Shown here: positions 55,210-64,000 of the stretch, piece after piece
How positions within the stretch are numbered: the stretch's first letter is position 1
How the letters are laid out: each line of letters starts with the position of its first letter
Source of the DNA: Campylobacter gracilis
GTDB lineage: Bacteria > Campylobacterota > Campylobacteria > Campylobacterales > Campylobacteraceae
Assembly (NCBI RefSeq): GCF_001190745.1
Contig: NZ_CP012196.1
Coordinates: 1,426,001 to 1,490,000 of the forward strand
Reading direction: 5' to 3'
DNA length: 64,000 nucleotides
Translations under genes and position numbers: made by a program
Notes under the pieces: model-generated
What the model was told of the DNA's origin: nothing
What the model saw: the letters and a program-made list of their open reading frames with translations, nothing else
Database searches by the model: none

Positions 55210-56849
55210 GATTTTTTCTCCGCTATTTGAGCTTGTTTATGCCTAGCAAAGGCTTTATTAATGACGTATTGCTGGATAATGGAGCAGAAATTATTTACCG
55301 TCCAGTATAGCGTAAGACCCGCAGGAAACATCACAAAAAATACCGTAAAAATGAGCGGCAAGAATTTCATCATCTTCTCTTGCATCGGATCAGTAAACGT
55401 AGTCGGCGTAATCTTTTGCTGCAAAAACATCAAAATTCCCATCGTAATCGGCAGGATATAGTATGGATCTTTAAGCGATAGATCGTGGATCCAAAGCGCC
55501 CACTCCGCGCCCTTTAGCTCGATCGCATTAAGTAGCACGCGGTAGATCGCGAAAAATACCGGTATCTGAAGCAGGATCGGCAAGCAGCCGCCCATAGGGT
55601 TGGCGCCGTTTTTCTTATACAGATCCATCATATGCATCTGTAGCTTTTGCTTATCGTCCTTGTATTTCTCCTGAAGTTCCTTCATCTTAGGCGCCAGATC
55701 TTTTAGCTTATTCATCGACAGCATTCCCTTGTAACTTAGCGGGAATAAGATTAGGCGAATGATGAGCGTAAGCACTACGATCGACCAGCCCCAGTTGCCG
55801 ATATAGCCGTGCAACCAGTTTAGAAATTTAAACATCGGGCGGGCGATGAAGGTAAACCAGCCATATTCGATAATGTGCGTAAGAGCAGGATTTATCGAGC
55901 TTAGCGTCGCGTGATCTTTCGCACCAATATAGCCCGTAAGACTAAGATCGCCGTCCGAGCCTATGAAAACCTGCGAAATTTTATCTGCGTCAGTCACGGT
56001 CGCATTCAGGCTCTCTCCGTAAAATAGCGTCGTATAATAGCGATCGGAGCTTGCAGCAATATTTGCACCGCTTATTCGCTCGTTTTTATCCACGTCGCCA
56101 TCTTTAAAAATTTCTACGCTTTCGCTTATAGCTTGTGAGCCCGTAAAAAATGAAGCGATTTTATCTGAAATTCCAGCTTCGCCCGGTTTTCCAACGATGA
56201 CGCCGTGAACCGTATAGCTATCTACTTCTACGTTCGGGCGCGAGCCGGGGCTGATAAAATAACGCGCATTGCCGCCCAACTTCAGATCCAATTTATAACT
56301 ACCATTTGGATAAAAGGTAAGAATTTTATTTATGCTAACGGCGCCTAAACTTTGACTTAACGTAACGCTAGCCTCTCCGTTTCGTACGTCCAGCTCATTA
56401 GATGAAGCACTGTAGGGAGTATCGAAAGCCATCGCATTCAACGCCGCGTCCTCAAACCGCATCTCAAGCGGTTTAGAATGTGATTTAGGATCGATCAAAT
56501 TTATCGCATCGCCGTTTTCGTTACGGAATTTAGCATCATTTAGCGCATACGAGCTTATGCGACCGAGCCCGTCGATCGTAAAATTTGCTTCTTTTCCGAC
56601 TACGCGTACTAACGGCGCGGAGATGGAATTTGCGGTATTTAAATTTGCTCCCTGCGCGCTCACGCCAGCGGCGGAAGTTTGCGGAGCGGACTTGGCGGTA
56701 TTTTTTTGCGCGATTTGCGCTGCGGTTGCGTTTGCCTCCATAGCAGCGCGAATTTTTGATAAATAAAAATGATCGTAAGCTACGAAAAATATGAGCGCAG
56801 TTGCTATTGCGATAGCAAGGCGCTTTGATTGAGGAAGTTTATCTAGCAC
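55206..56849 (-). CDS. yidC: Membrane protein insertase YidC
   Basis: Inserts proteins in the inner membrane alone or with Sec. 547 residues: N-terminal helix, a periplasmic beta domain preceded by an A/N/T-rich stretch (about 38-80), and five C-terminal helices with LILFPLSYKGMLSMNKLKDL and the arginine that forms the hydrophilic groove. End region FPAGLTLYWTVNNFCSIIQQ is typical. Adjacent to yidD, whose stop abuts its start. Confidence 0.96.
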   Translation of the reverse strand: MLDKLPQSKRLAIAIATALIFFVAYDHFYLSKIRAAMEANATAAQIAQKNTAKSAPQTSAAGVSAQGANLNTANSISAPLVRVVGKEANFTIDGLGRISSYALNDAKFRNENGDAINLIDPKSHSKPLEMRFEDAALNAMAFDTPYSASSNELDVRNGEASVTLSQSLGAVSINKILTFYPNGSYKLDLKLGGNARYFISPGSRPNVEVDSYTVHGVIVGKPGEAGISDKIASFFTGSQAISESVEIFKDGDVDKNERISGANIAASSDRYYTTLFYGESLNATVTDADKISQVFIGSDGDLSLTGYIGAKDHATLSSINPALTHIIEYGWFTFIARPMFKFLNWLHGYIGNWGWSIVVLTLIIRLILFPLSYKGMLSMNKLKDLAPKMKELQEKYKDDKQKLQMHMMDLYKKNGANPMGGCLPILLQIPVFFAIYRVLLNAIELKGAEWALWIHDLSLKDPYYILPITMGILMFLQQKITPTTFTDPMQEKMMKFLPLIFTVFFVMFPAGLTLYWTVNNFCSIIQQYVINKAFARHKQAQIAEKKS

Positions 56850-57187
56850 TATTTTTCTCCTAGTCGTATGACGTAATATCTATTTTTTTTATATGGTATG
56901 AACCAAAGCTTAAATTTATCCGCAGAGGCATTGCTGCTGCGGATTTTAGAAAATACGCAAAATTTGAAATTTCGCGCGATTATCGGATAATCTATGCCAC
57001 CGCTAAAGAGCGGATTGCATCTTAAAATTCTAGCCGTTACAGCGCAGAACGCGCCAAAGACGCTGTTAAACTTAAACTCATAAAGCGCGTATTCCGAACA
57101 GCTCGGATAGTAGCGGCAACAGCGCGGTAGCAAAGGCGAAATAAATTTTCGATAAAACCCGATCGCAGCTATAAAAAATCTCTTCAT
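56849..57187 (-). CDS. yidD: YidD, membrane protein insertion efficiency factor
   Basis: Small amphipathic membrane-associated protein that helps YidC. 112 residues with the family core RKFISPLLPRCCRYYPSCSEYALYEF and RILRCNPLFSGGIDYP. The C-terminal 30 residues extend beyond the core and are basic. Overlaps rnpA by 4 bases. Confidence 0.93.
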   Translation of the reverse strand: MKRFFIAAIGFYRKFISPLLPRCCRYYPSCSEYALYEFKFNSVFGAFCAVTARILRCNPLFSGGIDYPIIARNFKFCVFSKIRSSNASADKFKLWFIPYKKNRYYVIRLGEK

Positions 57188-57519
57188 TTTACTGCGCCGA
57201 TCTTTTTAAACGCCCATTTTAAATTTCGCTCGATGTCTTCAAAGCTCATATCTATAATTCGCTTTTTTGCGATTAATATAAAAATTCCGCTAACAATGGC
57301 ATCTTTTTGATTATAAAACGCGGCGCGCAAACGTCTTTTAGCGTAATTTCGCGTAACTGAATTGCCTATTTTTTTACTGGCGACTGCGCTAAATTTACGC
57401 TGCTCGCTAGCCAAAAAATACACAACAGCGCATTCGCAATGCCACTTTGCCGCACTTTTATAAACCTCCGAAAAAACGCTGCTATCGCTTATCGCAGCAA
57501 ATTCGCCTACGCAGCCAAT
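57184..57519 (-). CDS. rnpA: Ribonuclease P protein component, with unusual start
   Basis: Basic protein that helps RNase P RNA bind pre-tRNA. Core visible: [19 protein letters not shown] (RNR-like motif) and a helical end. The first standard start codon, GTG at 57423, gives 79 residues and cuts off conserved N-terminal sequence: the open frame upstream reads [22 protein letters not shown], typical of RnpA. No ATG, GTG or TTG lies in frame before it; the first possible one is ATT at 57519, with AAAGGC about 8 bases upstream, inside rpmH. That start gives 111 residues, the normal size, and a 13-base overlap with rpmH. Confidence 0.85.
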   Translation of the reverse strand: MGCVGEFAAISDSSVFSEVYKSAAKWHCECAVVYFLASEQRKFSAVASKKIGNSVTRNYAKRRLRAAFYNQKDAIVSGIFILIAKKRIIDMSFEDIERNLKWAFKKIGAVK

Positions 57520-57641
57520 CTTCTTCTGCCTTTAGCACGTCTTGCACTTAAAACTCTGCGGCCGTTTTTTGTTTTCATGCGAACGCGAAAGCCGTGAGTA
57601 CGCTTTTTAGGGGTATTGTGGGGTTGGTACGTTCTTTTCAT
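57507..57641 (-). CDS. rpmH: 50S ribosomal protein L34
   Basis: 44 residues, [20 protein letters not shown] onwards, ending GRRRLAA: a complete L34. AAAGGAAC precedes the ATG. First gene of the rpmH-rnpA-yidD-yidC-jag-mnmE run. Confidence 0.97.
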   Translation of the reverse strand: MKRTYQPHNTPKKRTHGFRVRMKTKNGRRVLSARRAKGRRRLAA

Positions 57642-57716
57642 AACTGTTCCTTTAAGAAAATGTAAAGCGGAGATTTTATAGAAACTTTACTTAAAAACCG
57701 ATAAACAAAAGTAGCC

Positions 57717-58070
57717 CTAGCGCCGATAAGCGTCGCCTTGCAGCTTTTTACGGCGCAGTTTTAAGTCCTGTTCATTTCTATTGTTTCGCTCCTTGATATC
57801 TTGCATCGGCTGTTTTTTCATCGAAAAATCATCGTGGTCGCCTGCGCCTTTTGATTCACGTTGCAAATTATTTTGCAGGCTTTGCCTATCTAGTTCATTT
57901 TTTTGACGATTTAGCAGAATTTCACTATGGTTTTTCTCAAATTCTGATTGTTTATCGTTCGCAACGTAAGCGCTGGCGCTAAGGCTTACTGCACCATCTT
58001 GCGCTCTTAGTGCCGTGCAATCAGCAAATATCGCACCGCAAAGCAGCCAAAATATCAAAGCCTTTTTCAT
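57717..58070 (-). CDS. Small secreted hypothetical protein after an efflux operon
   Basis: 117 residues with a signal peptide (MKKALIFWLLCGAIFADC, the Cys could also suggest a lipoprotein but the box is poor). The mature part is very hydrophilic and helical (Q/N/R/K-rich). It starts 1 base after the TolC-like gene stop, so it belongs to that operon. Not recognised. Confidence 0.68.
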   Translation of the reverse strand: MKKALIFWLLCGAIFADCTALRAQDGAVSLSASAYVANDKQSEFEKNHSEILLNRQKNELDRQSLQNNLQRESKGAGDHDDFSMKKQPMQDIKERNNRNEQDLKLRRKKLQGDAYRR

Positions 58071-58071
58071 T

Positions 58072-59430
58072 TCATTTGCGTTTAAATTTGCCTGCCATCG
58101 CGCGATAGATCGCTGCCTCGTTTTGAAGCGTCAAATATCTTTGATTTAGCTCGTTTATCTTGGCGTTTACGGCGTCGGTGCGGGCTTCTAGCATATCCTT
58201 CAGCTCGCTTGAGCCCGCTTCGTATTTCGCGGCGTAAAGATCGGCAATGCGCGCCTTTTCATCGTAAGCAGCGCTTAAATTTTTAAGGCTAGCCAGATTG
58301 ATCTGATAAATTCTATATAAATTTAGCACCTCATTCGTAGCGTTAGAGAGCGTCTGTTCGTAATTTACGACGTTTTTGCGAAAAGCGATCTCTGAAATTT
58401 TAAGGCGGTTTTCAACCCTCGCATAATCCAAAAACGGCAGACTTATGCTTACGTTGCCACTTAAAAAATTTAGCTTGAAACTATCGTTAGCGCTCACACC
58501 TTGCCCGTTAGTAAGCCCTGCGCCTAAATTTACGCTAGGAAAGAAATTTAACTTAGCGGTCTGTTCGTCGTAAAAGCTGGAATTTAACCTAGCGATCGCA
58601 GCTCTAATGTCGGGACGGTTAGCAAGCGCCGTGTAAGGCACATTTAGATCAACGCCTTGGAATTCTATGGAATTTATCGAATCGGTGTTATCATCAAACT
58701 GCAAGCTGGAGGAGATGAGATTTCTCATATATTTATGATTATCCTCGATATTTTTTTGAATGCTTAAGACTTTGTTTTCAAGCCCTAGAATAGAATTTTG
58801 AATCTGCCTGTAATCAAGCTGTTCGGACTTGCCGTAATCGTATTTTGCCTTGATTATCTTTTCGATCTCTCGGTAATCGCTTAAATTCTGTTTTGTCCAT
58901 TTTAGCGAATCGTTTAAATAAAGCATCTCGAAGTAGCCGCTTACGACAGAATTTATAAGAGTCAGGCGAGTATTTTCAAGGTCAAACTCACTAGCTTTGG
59001 CGTTCCAGCCCTCGGCATTTACCGCCGAGCGGATCTTGCCGAAAAGATCAAGCTCATAGCTTACGTTAAAACCAGAGCTATAGGTTTTGTTCCAGTTCGA
59101 GCCGGTGCTTATGTCACGATTAGCGCCCGCACTCCACGAGCTACTTAGCGTAGGAAAAAGATCAGCCCTGCTTAGCCCTAAATTTGCATAAGCACTCTCA
59201 ACATTTAAAGCCGCTGTTTTTAGATCGTAGTTATTCGCAAGGGCTTGATCTACAAGCTTATTTAAGTATGATTCGCCATATTTTTTATACCACAGCGTAT
59301 CTATTTCATAGCTTGCATTTTCGTCCTTGAAATGCTCTACAGGCTTAAATTCGACCTCACTTTGATTTGAGGCACAACCGCCGATAAAAACAGCTAAAAC
59401 GCCGCTTAAAATTACTTTGGAATTTATCAT
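58072..59430 (-). CDS. Outer-membrane efflux lipoprotein (TolC/NodT family)
   Basis: Outer-membrane channel for the MacAB pump. 452 residues with lipobox (VFIGGCASNQ) and two outer-membrane-efflux-protein repeats: AALNVESAYANLGLSRADLFPTL in the first half, ALANRPDIRAAIARL and PSVNLGAGL in the second. Follows macB by 13 bases. Length is normal for the NodT/CmeC group. Confidence 0.92.
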   Translation of the reverse strand: MINSKVILSGVLAVFIGGCASNQSEVEFKPVEHFKDENASYEIDTLWYKKYGESYLNKLVDQALANNYDLKTAALNVESAYANLGLSRADLFPTLSSSWSAGANRDISTGSNWNKTYSSGFNVSYELDLFGKIRSAVNAEGWNAKASEFDLENTRLTLINSVVSGYFEMLYLNDSLKWTKQNLSDYREIEKIIKAKYDYGKSEQLDYRQIQNSILGLENKVLSIQKNIEDNHKYMRNLISSSLQFDDNTDSINSIEFQGVDLNVPYTALANRPDIRAAIARLNSSFYDEQTAKLNFFPSVNLGAGLTNGQGVSANDSFKLNFLSGNVSISLPFLDYARVENRLKISEIAFRKNVVNYEQTLSNATNEVLNLYRIYQINLASLKNLSAAYDEKARIADLYAAKYEAGSSELKDMLEARTDAVNAKINELNQRYLTLQNEAAIYRAMAGKFKRK

Positions 59431-59443
59431 TTTCTCTCCTTGT

Positions 59444-61372
59444 TTATTCTTGTGCTAAAGCATCTATCGGATTTAATCTGCTGGCGTTTCTTGCCGGCAG
59501 ATAGCCGAAAACTATACCGATCGCGGACGACGCCGCAAAGGCGATCACGAAAGGCGCGGTAGTAAATTTCATCGCAAAATCCGGGCTTATGGTATTAAAC
59601 GCAAATCCAAGCGCCAAAGCGATTAAAATTCCTAAAGCTCCGCCGAGCGAGCAAAGCAAGATCGCCTCTATCAAAAACTGCTGCAAGATATTGGATTGCT
59701 TCGCGCCGATTGCCATTCTGATGCCGATTTCGCGCGTGCGCTCGGTAACGCTTACGAGCATGATATTCATCACGCCGATGCCGCCGACGACGAGCGAAAT
59801 CACCGCGATCGATGAGATCAAAATCGTCATCGTGCCCACGGTACTTTCGATGGTTTGTTTGATCGTGTCTGCATTCATAGTGTGAAAATCTCGCGAGCCG
59901 TGCCTTTGGATAAGCAACTGAGTTAGGCTCTCCTCGGCTACGTGTGTATCGACGTCATCTTTTATTTTGATGGTGATCGAGCCGATCTTTCGGTCGCCGC
60001 TGATTTTATTCATCACGGTCGAATACGGCGCGTAAATTCTTAAATTTTCGCTGCTTCCGAAAGCGTTTTTATCCTTGCCCGAAACGCCTATGATTTTAAG
60101 CGGCCTACCTAGGAATAGAATCGTCTTACCGATAGGATCTGTGTTTTTGAAAAAGGTTTTTTTGGTATTGGGATCGATGATGACGACGGAAGCGGAATTT
60201 TTAATATCGTCGTCGCTAAAATTTCTGCCCTCCTCTATATCTATGCCGTTAACGGCCAAAGAATTTACGCCACCGCCGCGCAGTTGGGCTTTGGAACTTA
60301 AATTTGCATAGGTTATCGTACCGCTTGCGTAAGAATTAGGCGTGGCGTAATCGACGTAGGGCTGGCGCGCCAAAACCTTCGAATCGCTTATAGTAAGGGT
60401 GCTTACAAAGCCCGCACGCACGTCGCCGAAATTTTTGCCGGGATAGATATTTATCGTATTGGTGCCGATAGCGCGGATCTGAGATATGATTCTTTCTTGC
60501 GAGCCGTTACCTAGGGCAACGACGCAGATAACAGACGCGATGCCGATGATGATACCTAGCATCGTCAAAATCGATCTTAGTTTATGCGAAAATATCGCGC
60601 TAATCGACATTTTAAAGCTTTCTATGAGCTGATCTTTGCAAAATATAAAGGAATTTTTAGTTTTGATCTGCTCTTTTTTGCGCTCAAAAACCCGTTCCGC
60701 CTTTCTTTTATCGCTTAAAATTTTGCCGTCTTTGATCTCGATGATACGATCCGCAAATTCCGCAATATGCGCATCATGCGTAACGATAATGATGGTATGT
60801 CCCTCTTTATGCAGCGCCGTTAAAATTTGCATCACCGTCTCGCCGCTTTTGCTATCAAGCGCGCCGGTAGGCTCGTCTGCCAAAATCACTTCGCCGCCGT
60901 TTATCAGAGCGCGGGCGATGCTTACGCGCTGCTGCTGCCCGCCGCTAAGTTTGCTCGGTAAATTTTTAGTGCGATCGCCAAGCTCCAGCTTATTCAAAAG
61001 CTCCACAGCTCTTTTCGTCCGTTCGCTCGCCCCTACGCCCGCATACACCGCAGGTAGCGAGACGTTTGCGATCGCGTCCATCGTAGCGATGAGATTATAT
61101 TTTTGAAAGACAAAGCCGAATTTTTTACTTCTAAGCGCCGCAAGCTCGTCTCCGATTAAATTCGCGGTCTCGCGACCTTCGATCTTATAGCTTCCGCTGC
61201 TTGGCGTATCGATGCAGCCGATTATATTCATCAGCGTGGATTTTCCGCTTCCGGATTGCCCGATTATCGATATAAACTCGCCCGCTTCGATATTTAAACT
61301 TACGTCCTTTAGCACGTGGATTTCGTTATCGCCGAGAATGAATTTTTTGTTTATATCTTTAAGCTCTAGCAT
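59444..61372 (-). CDS. macB: MacB-type ABC transporter (ATPase-permease fusion)
   Basis: Energises export of macrolides, peptides or toxins from the periplasm through a TolC channel. 642 residues: ATPase domain with GQSGSGKST (Walker A, about 41), LSGGQQQR, ILADEPTGALD (Walker B); then a membrane helix, a MacB periplasmic core domain, and three C-terminal helices (FtsX-like, GVMNIMLVSVTERTREIGIRMAIGA). Substrate not predictable. Gene order macA-macB-TolC is standard. Confidence 0.95.
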   Translation of the reverse strand: MLELKDINKKFILGDNEIHVLKDVSLNIEAGEFISIIGQSGSGKSTLMNIIGCIDTPSSGSYKIEGRETANLIGDELAALRSKKFGFVFQKYNLIATMDAIANVSLPAVYAGVGASERTKRAVELLNKLELGDRTKNLPSKLSGGQQQRVSIARALINGGEVILADEPTGALDSKSGETVMQILTALHKEGHTIIIVTHDAHIAEFADRIIEIKDGKILSDKRKAERVFERKKEQIKTKNSFIFCKDQLIESFKMSISAIFSHKLRSILTMLGIIIGIASVICVVALGNGSQERIISQIRAIGTNTINIYPGKNFGDVRAGFVSTLTISDSKVLARQPYVDYATPNSYASGTITYANLSSKAQLRGGGVNSLAVNGIDIEEGRNFSDDDIKNSASVVIIDPNTKKTFFKNTDPIGKTILFLGRPLKIIGVSGKDKNAFGSSENLRIYAPYSTVMNKISGDRKIGSITIKIKDDVDTHVAEESLTQLLIQRHGSRDFHTMNADTIKQTIESTVGTMTILISSIAVISLVVGGIGVMNIMLVSVTERTREIGIRMAIGAKQSNILQQFLIEAILLCSLGGALGILIALALGFAFNTISPDFAMKFTTAPFVIAFAASSAIGIVFGYLPARNASRLNPIDALAQE

Positions 61373-61393
61373 CTTTGTACCATAAAATTTTAA

Positions 61394-62575
61394 CTAAAAC
61401 ACCATCGGAGGCCCGTCCATATTTAACGGCGCGGCTTTTCCGTCGGCGATAAGCACCTCATCTTTTTCATCCAAACCGCTTAAAATTTCAGTATTCAAAT
61501 CGTCGCTGACGCCCGTTTTTACGTATCGCTGCTCAGGCTCTTTGCCGTTAAGCACCGTGACGTAATCGCCTTTCGCGTCGCGCTTGATAACCGAAGTAGG
61601 CAGGTAGCTCGTATTGTTCGCTTCGCTTACGATTATGTTGTTTTCGGTCGTCATTCCGATCTTTAAAAAATCGTTTTCGTTATCCACGAGCATCTTTGCG
61701 TAAAAATAGATCGCGCTGTCGCTGCTACTGGAGGATGAAGAGCCACTGGAAGTTTTATCGTAAGTCCCGTCGCTAAGCGTGGTAAGACCGGGATCGATCT
61801 TGTAAATTTTAGCCTTTTTGATATTATCCAGATCCGATAGTATGGAGTATTCTACGTCCATTCCGACCTTTACTTTGGATATATCGCCCTCGGCTATTTG
61901 CATCTTGATCTCCATCTTGCTCAGATCGGCGATCTTTACGATCGTAGGCGTAGTTTGGTTGGAATTTACCGTTTTGCCCTCCTCTACCGGCATGGAAACG
62001 ATCGTGCCGCTTATCGGAGCCGTGATCTTGGTATAGCCGAAATTTGTCTCCGCCGTGCTTAGCTGAAGTTTGGTCTGCTCGATCTGCGCCTCGATTTGTT
62101 TCTGCTCAGCTTCCTTTAAAGCGGCGCTATTTTTAGCGTTTTCCACAGCCTCTTTGGAAGCGGCGTTTCTTTTATACAGCTCAAGCTCGCGGTTATACTG
62201 CGTTTTAGCGTTTGCCGCGGCGATCTTTGCGGAAGCCAAATTTGCCTCGTGGATCAGAAGCTGCGCCTTTTGCTGCGCGATCTCGTTTTCTTGCGTAACG
62301 GAATCGATCTGTGCGATCATATCGCCCTTTTGAACCTTATCGCCCACTTTGACGTAGAGCTTTTTGATCTGACCGCTTACCTGCGCGCCCACATCGACCA
62401 AATCCCTAGCGTAAACCTCTCCCGCAGCCGTCACCGTGCCTCTAATATCGCCCTTTTCAAGCCTTGTGGTGAGGGCTTTCGGTGCCTCTTCTTGCTTAAA
62501 AAATTTACCGTATAAAAAATATATCGCAATAAAGATAAGTACGATAGAGACGATAAATTTCAAGGTTTTTTTCAT
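61394..62575 (-). CDS. macA: MacA-type periplasmic adaptor protein
   Basis: Membrane-fusion protein joining MacB and the outer channel. 393 residues: N-terminal anchor helix, lipoyl half-motifs (VDVGAQVSGQIKKLYVKVGD, ITAPISGTIVSMPVEEG), a helical hairpin with about 75 residues, and beta-barrel domain with ILSDLDNIKKAKIYKIDPG. A serine-rich stretch (TSSGSSSSSSSD, around residue 285) lies in the barrel domain. Starts the operon; no regulator gene is adjacent. Confidence 0.94.
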   Translation of the reverse strand: MKKTLKFIVSIVLIFIAIYFLYGKFFKQEEAPKALTTRLEKGDIRGTVTAAGEVYARDLVDVGAQVSGQIKKLYVKVGDKVQKGDMIAQIDSVTQENEIAQQKAQLLIHEANLASAKIAAANAKTQYNRELELYKRNAASKEAVENAKNSAALKEAEQKQIEAQIEQTKLQLSTAETNFGYTKITAPISGTIVSMPVEEGKTVNSNQTTPTIVKIADLSKMEIKMQIAEGDISKVKVGMDVEYSILSDLDNIKKAKIYKIDPGLTTLSDGTYDKTSSGSSSSSSSDSAIYFYAKMLVDNENDFLKIGMTTENNIIVSEANNTSYLPTSVIKRDAKGDYVTVLNGKEPEQRYVKTGVSDDLNTEILSGLDEKDEVLIADGKAAPLNMDGPPMVF

Positions 62576-62639
62576 TTTGCCAACTTCAAATCAAATAAGG
62601 GCTAATTCTAATGTAAAAATATAAAATTTTAGTTAAATA

Positions 62640-63509
62640 CTAAATTCTTTGCTCGCGCACGGCGTAAAATTTCATGATCTTTTTATGTAAAATTAGCGAA
62701 ACATAAATCAACGCCGAGCCCGCAAGTAGGCGCGCCAGATCGGCATCCTTTTGCCAAAATACCAAATTTACGACGATCGCCGCGGGAATGAGCGCGTTAT
62801 TCATAATCGCAAGCACGCCGCTATCGACTTCGCATGCGCCTTTGTTCCACAAAAAATACCCTAAAGCGCTTGCGACAGTTCCTAGATACATGATCACCGC
62901 GCCTTGCGAGAAGCTAGGATTAAATTTAGAAAAATCCCCGAGCACGATCGCGGCAATCGCCGTAACTGCGGCGGCCCCCACAAAAAAGTAGCCGAAAAGC
63001 TCCTTCTGCTCGCTAAAGCCGTGGCGCTCCAGCATAAATTTATACGCGCTCTGTCCGAGCCCGAAGCATAAATTTGCGCCTTGCACGAGCAAAAAGCCCG
63101 TCAAAAACTCAGAATTTATCGCGCCAAATTTGATCACCAAGGCACCTAGCACCGCGACAGCGACGCTGAAAAGGTATAACGCGCGAAATCTAAGCTTAAG
63201 CGCGTCGTAAAGCAACGTCACGTAAAACGGAGTAAATATCGTAAAAAGCGCGACTTCATAGACCTTCAAATACGCAAAGCTGCGATAGTAGAAGATATAC
63301 ATCACGCCGATCTGCACGGCGCCCACGGCGCAAATTTTAAGCGCCAGAGCGGGATTTATGCCACGAAATTTCATAAACGGCAGGAAGCAGATTAGCGCCA
63401 ATGATACGCGCGAAAACGCCAAATACGCGCTGTCTATGCCGCGCAAAAACTCGCCTATCAGCGAGAAGCTAAACGCCCAAATACAAGTAACCAAAATCAG
63501 TTTTTTCAA
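62640..63509 (-). CDS. EamA/DMT-family transporter
   Basis: 289 residues with ten membrane helices in two EamA repeats (LIGEFLRGIDSAYLAFSRVSLALI; VIMYLGTVASALGYFLWNKG). Probably exports or imports a small metabolite; substrate unknown. The TTG start at 63509 is the only one at the right place, and the possible RBS GGCGG lies in the arm of a hairpin at 63513-63542. Divergent from glmU. Confidence 0.88.
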   Translation of the reverse strand: MKKLILVTCIWAFSFSLIGEFLRGIDSAYLAFSRVSLALICFLPFMKFRGINPALALKICAVGAVQIGVMYIFYYRSFAYLKVYEVALFTIFTPFYVTLLYDALKLRFRALYLFSVAVAVLGALVIKFGAINSEFLTGFLLVQGANLCFGLGQSAYKFMLERHGFSEQKELFGYFFVGAAAVTAIAAIVLGDFSKFNPSFSQGAVIMYLGTVASALGYFLWNKGACEVDSGVLAIMNNALIPAAIVVNLVFWQKDADLARLLAGSALIYVSLILHKKIMKFYAVREQRI

Positions 63510-63512
63510 AAC

Positions 63513-63542
63513 GTCCGCCTAAGCTTTAAAATTTAGGCGGAC
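63513..63542. promoter_or_regulatory. Hairpin directly upstream of the DMT transporter start
   Basis: Ten-base perfect stem GTCCGCCTAA/TTAGGCGGAC with a 10-base loop, beginning 3 bases before the TTG start. On the minus strand the RBS-like GGCGG is in the stem, so it could limit translation. It could alternatively act as terminator. Confidence 0.45.
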
Positions 63543-63660
63543 ATTTTATAAAATTTTAGTTAAATTTGGGATTTAAATTTCGTCCGCGCGGCATAAATTT
63601 AGGTTTTTATTTATTTTAAATGTGTTAAAATTATCCGATTTTTGAAATTTAAGGGTAAAA

Positions 63661-64000
63661 ATGAACGACGTTTCGGTTATAGTTCTTGCCGCAGGACTCG
63701 GCACTCGGATGAAGTCGCAAAAAGCTAAAGTTCTTTTCGAGCTTTGCGGCGAGCCGATGATAATCCACATCCTAAAGAAAGCTTACGAAATTTCAAACGA
63801 TGTGAGCGTGATTTTACACTATCAATTCGACGAGGTTAAAAGCGCGGTTCTAGCGCACTTTCCAAACGCTAAAATCTACAAACAAGACCACGAGCATTTC
63901 CCCGGCACTGCGGGCGGACTAAAAGAGGTCGAAATCCGCGGAGGCAAAACGCTCATAATCTGCGGCGATATGCCTTTGGTAAAAAGCGCTGAGCTTCGCA
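63661..64000 (+). CDS. glmU: Bifunctional UDP-GlcNAc pyrophosphorylase/GlcN-1-P acetyltransferase GlmU, N-terminal part
   Basis: Makes UDP-GlcNAc for peptidoglycan and lipid A. The first 113 residues are in the window: nucleotidyltransferase signature VIVLAAGLGTRMKS, then the catalytic region CGDMPLV. AAGGG lies before the ATG. The acetyltransferase domain is beyond the edge. Confidence 0.95.
   Translation, partial: MNDVSVIVLAAGLGTRMKSQKAKVLFELCGEPMIIHILKKAYEISNDVSVILHYQFDEVKSAVLAHFPNAKIYKQDHEHFPGTAGGLKEVEIRGGKTLIICGDMPLVKSAELR

Noticed and set aside
57184..57423. rnpA as a 79-residue protein from GTG 57423
   Set aside because: Conserved RnpA sequence continues upstream of this codon, so the start must be earlier.

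Overview
The window looks like chromosome of a Campylobacter-type epsilonproteobacterium. Three things point that way: the nap gene order (napA-G-H-B-L-D), a tmRNA tag of the Campylobacter type (ANNVKFAPAYAKVA), and the rpmH-rnpA-yidD-yidC-jag-mnmE cluster. The moderately high GC of the backbone and the very frequent AAATTTTA/TAAAATTT words suggest one of the oral, GC-richer species rather than C. jejuni; that species-level guess is inference.

Layout. 1-4887: the periplasmic nitrate reductase operon, entered in the last 419 codons of napA. 4888-11900: a sparse stretch with an AI-2E/PerM-type transporter, a ribD remnant, ruvB, a membrane-anchored hypothetical and panB, separated by long gene-free DNA. 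11954-12360: tmRNA with its promoter. 12590-13843: a small island of immunity-like genes, one of them frameshifted. 14185-24538: a complete integrated filamentous phage (inovirus), described below. 24494-24683: tRNA-fMet and tRNA-Gln. 24959-31802: a type IV pilin-like gene, aguA/aguB (agmatine to putrescine), tRNA-Arg, hypotheticals and a fused MsrAB. 31803-33385: 1.6 kb without a gene. 33386-43522: purH and purL enclosing two co-transcribed unknown genes (one with a cold-shock domain), four related lipoproteins, a ClpP-fold SDH proteinase and a TerB-DnaJ co-chaperone. 43587-52643: a surface-polysaccharide/lipooligosaccharide block with glycosyltransferases, two polysaccharide deacetylases, an O-antigen ligase-like protein, an ELM1-like protein and a lipid A acyltransferase. 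52703-57641: mnmE-jag-yidC-yidD-rnpA-rpmH. 57717-62575: a MacAB-TolC type efflux operon. 62640-64000: a DMT transporter and the start of glmU.

The phage lies between two perfect 46-bp direct repeats (14185-14230 and 24493-24538) that copy the 3' part of an initiator tRNA gene; the right copy is part of the intact tRNA. The excised circle would be 10,308 bp. It encodes left-arm genes of unknown role, a repressor-like HTH protein beside a membrane-anchored Mrr-type nuclease, a probable ssDNA-binding protein, a coat protein and three very small membrane proteins, a pIII-like adsorption protein, a pVI-like protein, Zot (pI-like assembly ATPase), a secretin (pIV-like), an HUH replication initiator and a tyrosine integrase. 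Several long stem-loops and a triple GTAA-N3-TTAC operator-like array accompany it.

A second recurring theme is low-complexity in-frame padding inside otherwise conserved proteins: NapL, AguB, MnmE (between G4 and G5), a GT4 glycosyltransferase (exact 30-bp tandem repeat), the ELM1-like protein and the AI-2E transporter. Most of these stretches use the same AATTT-containing words that fill the long intergenic regions.
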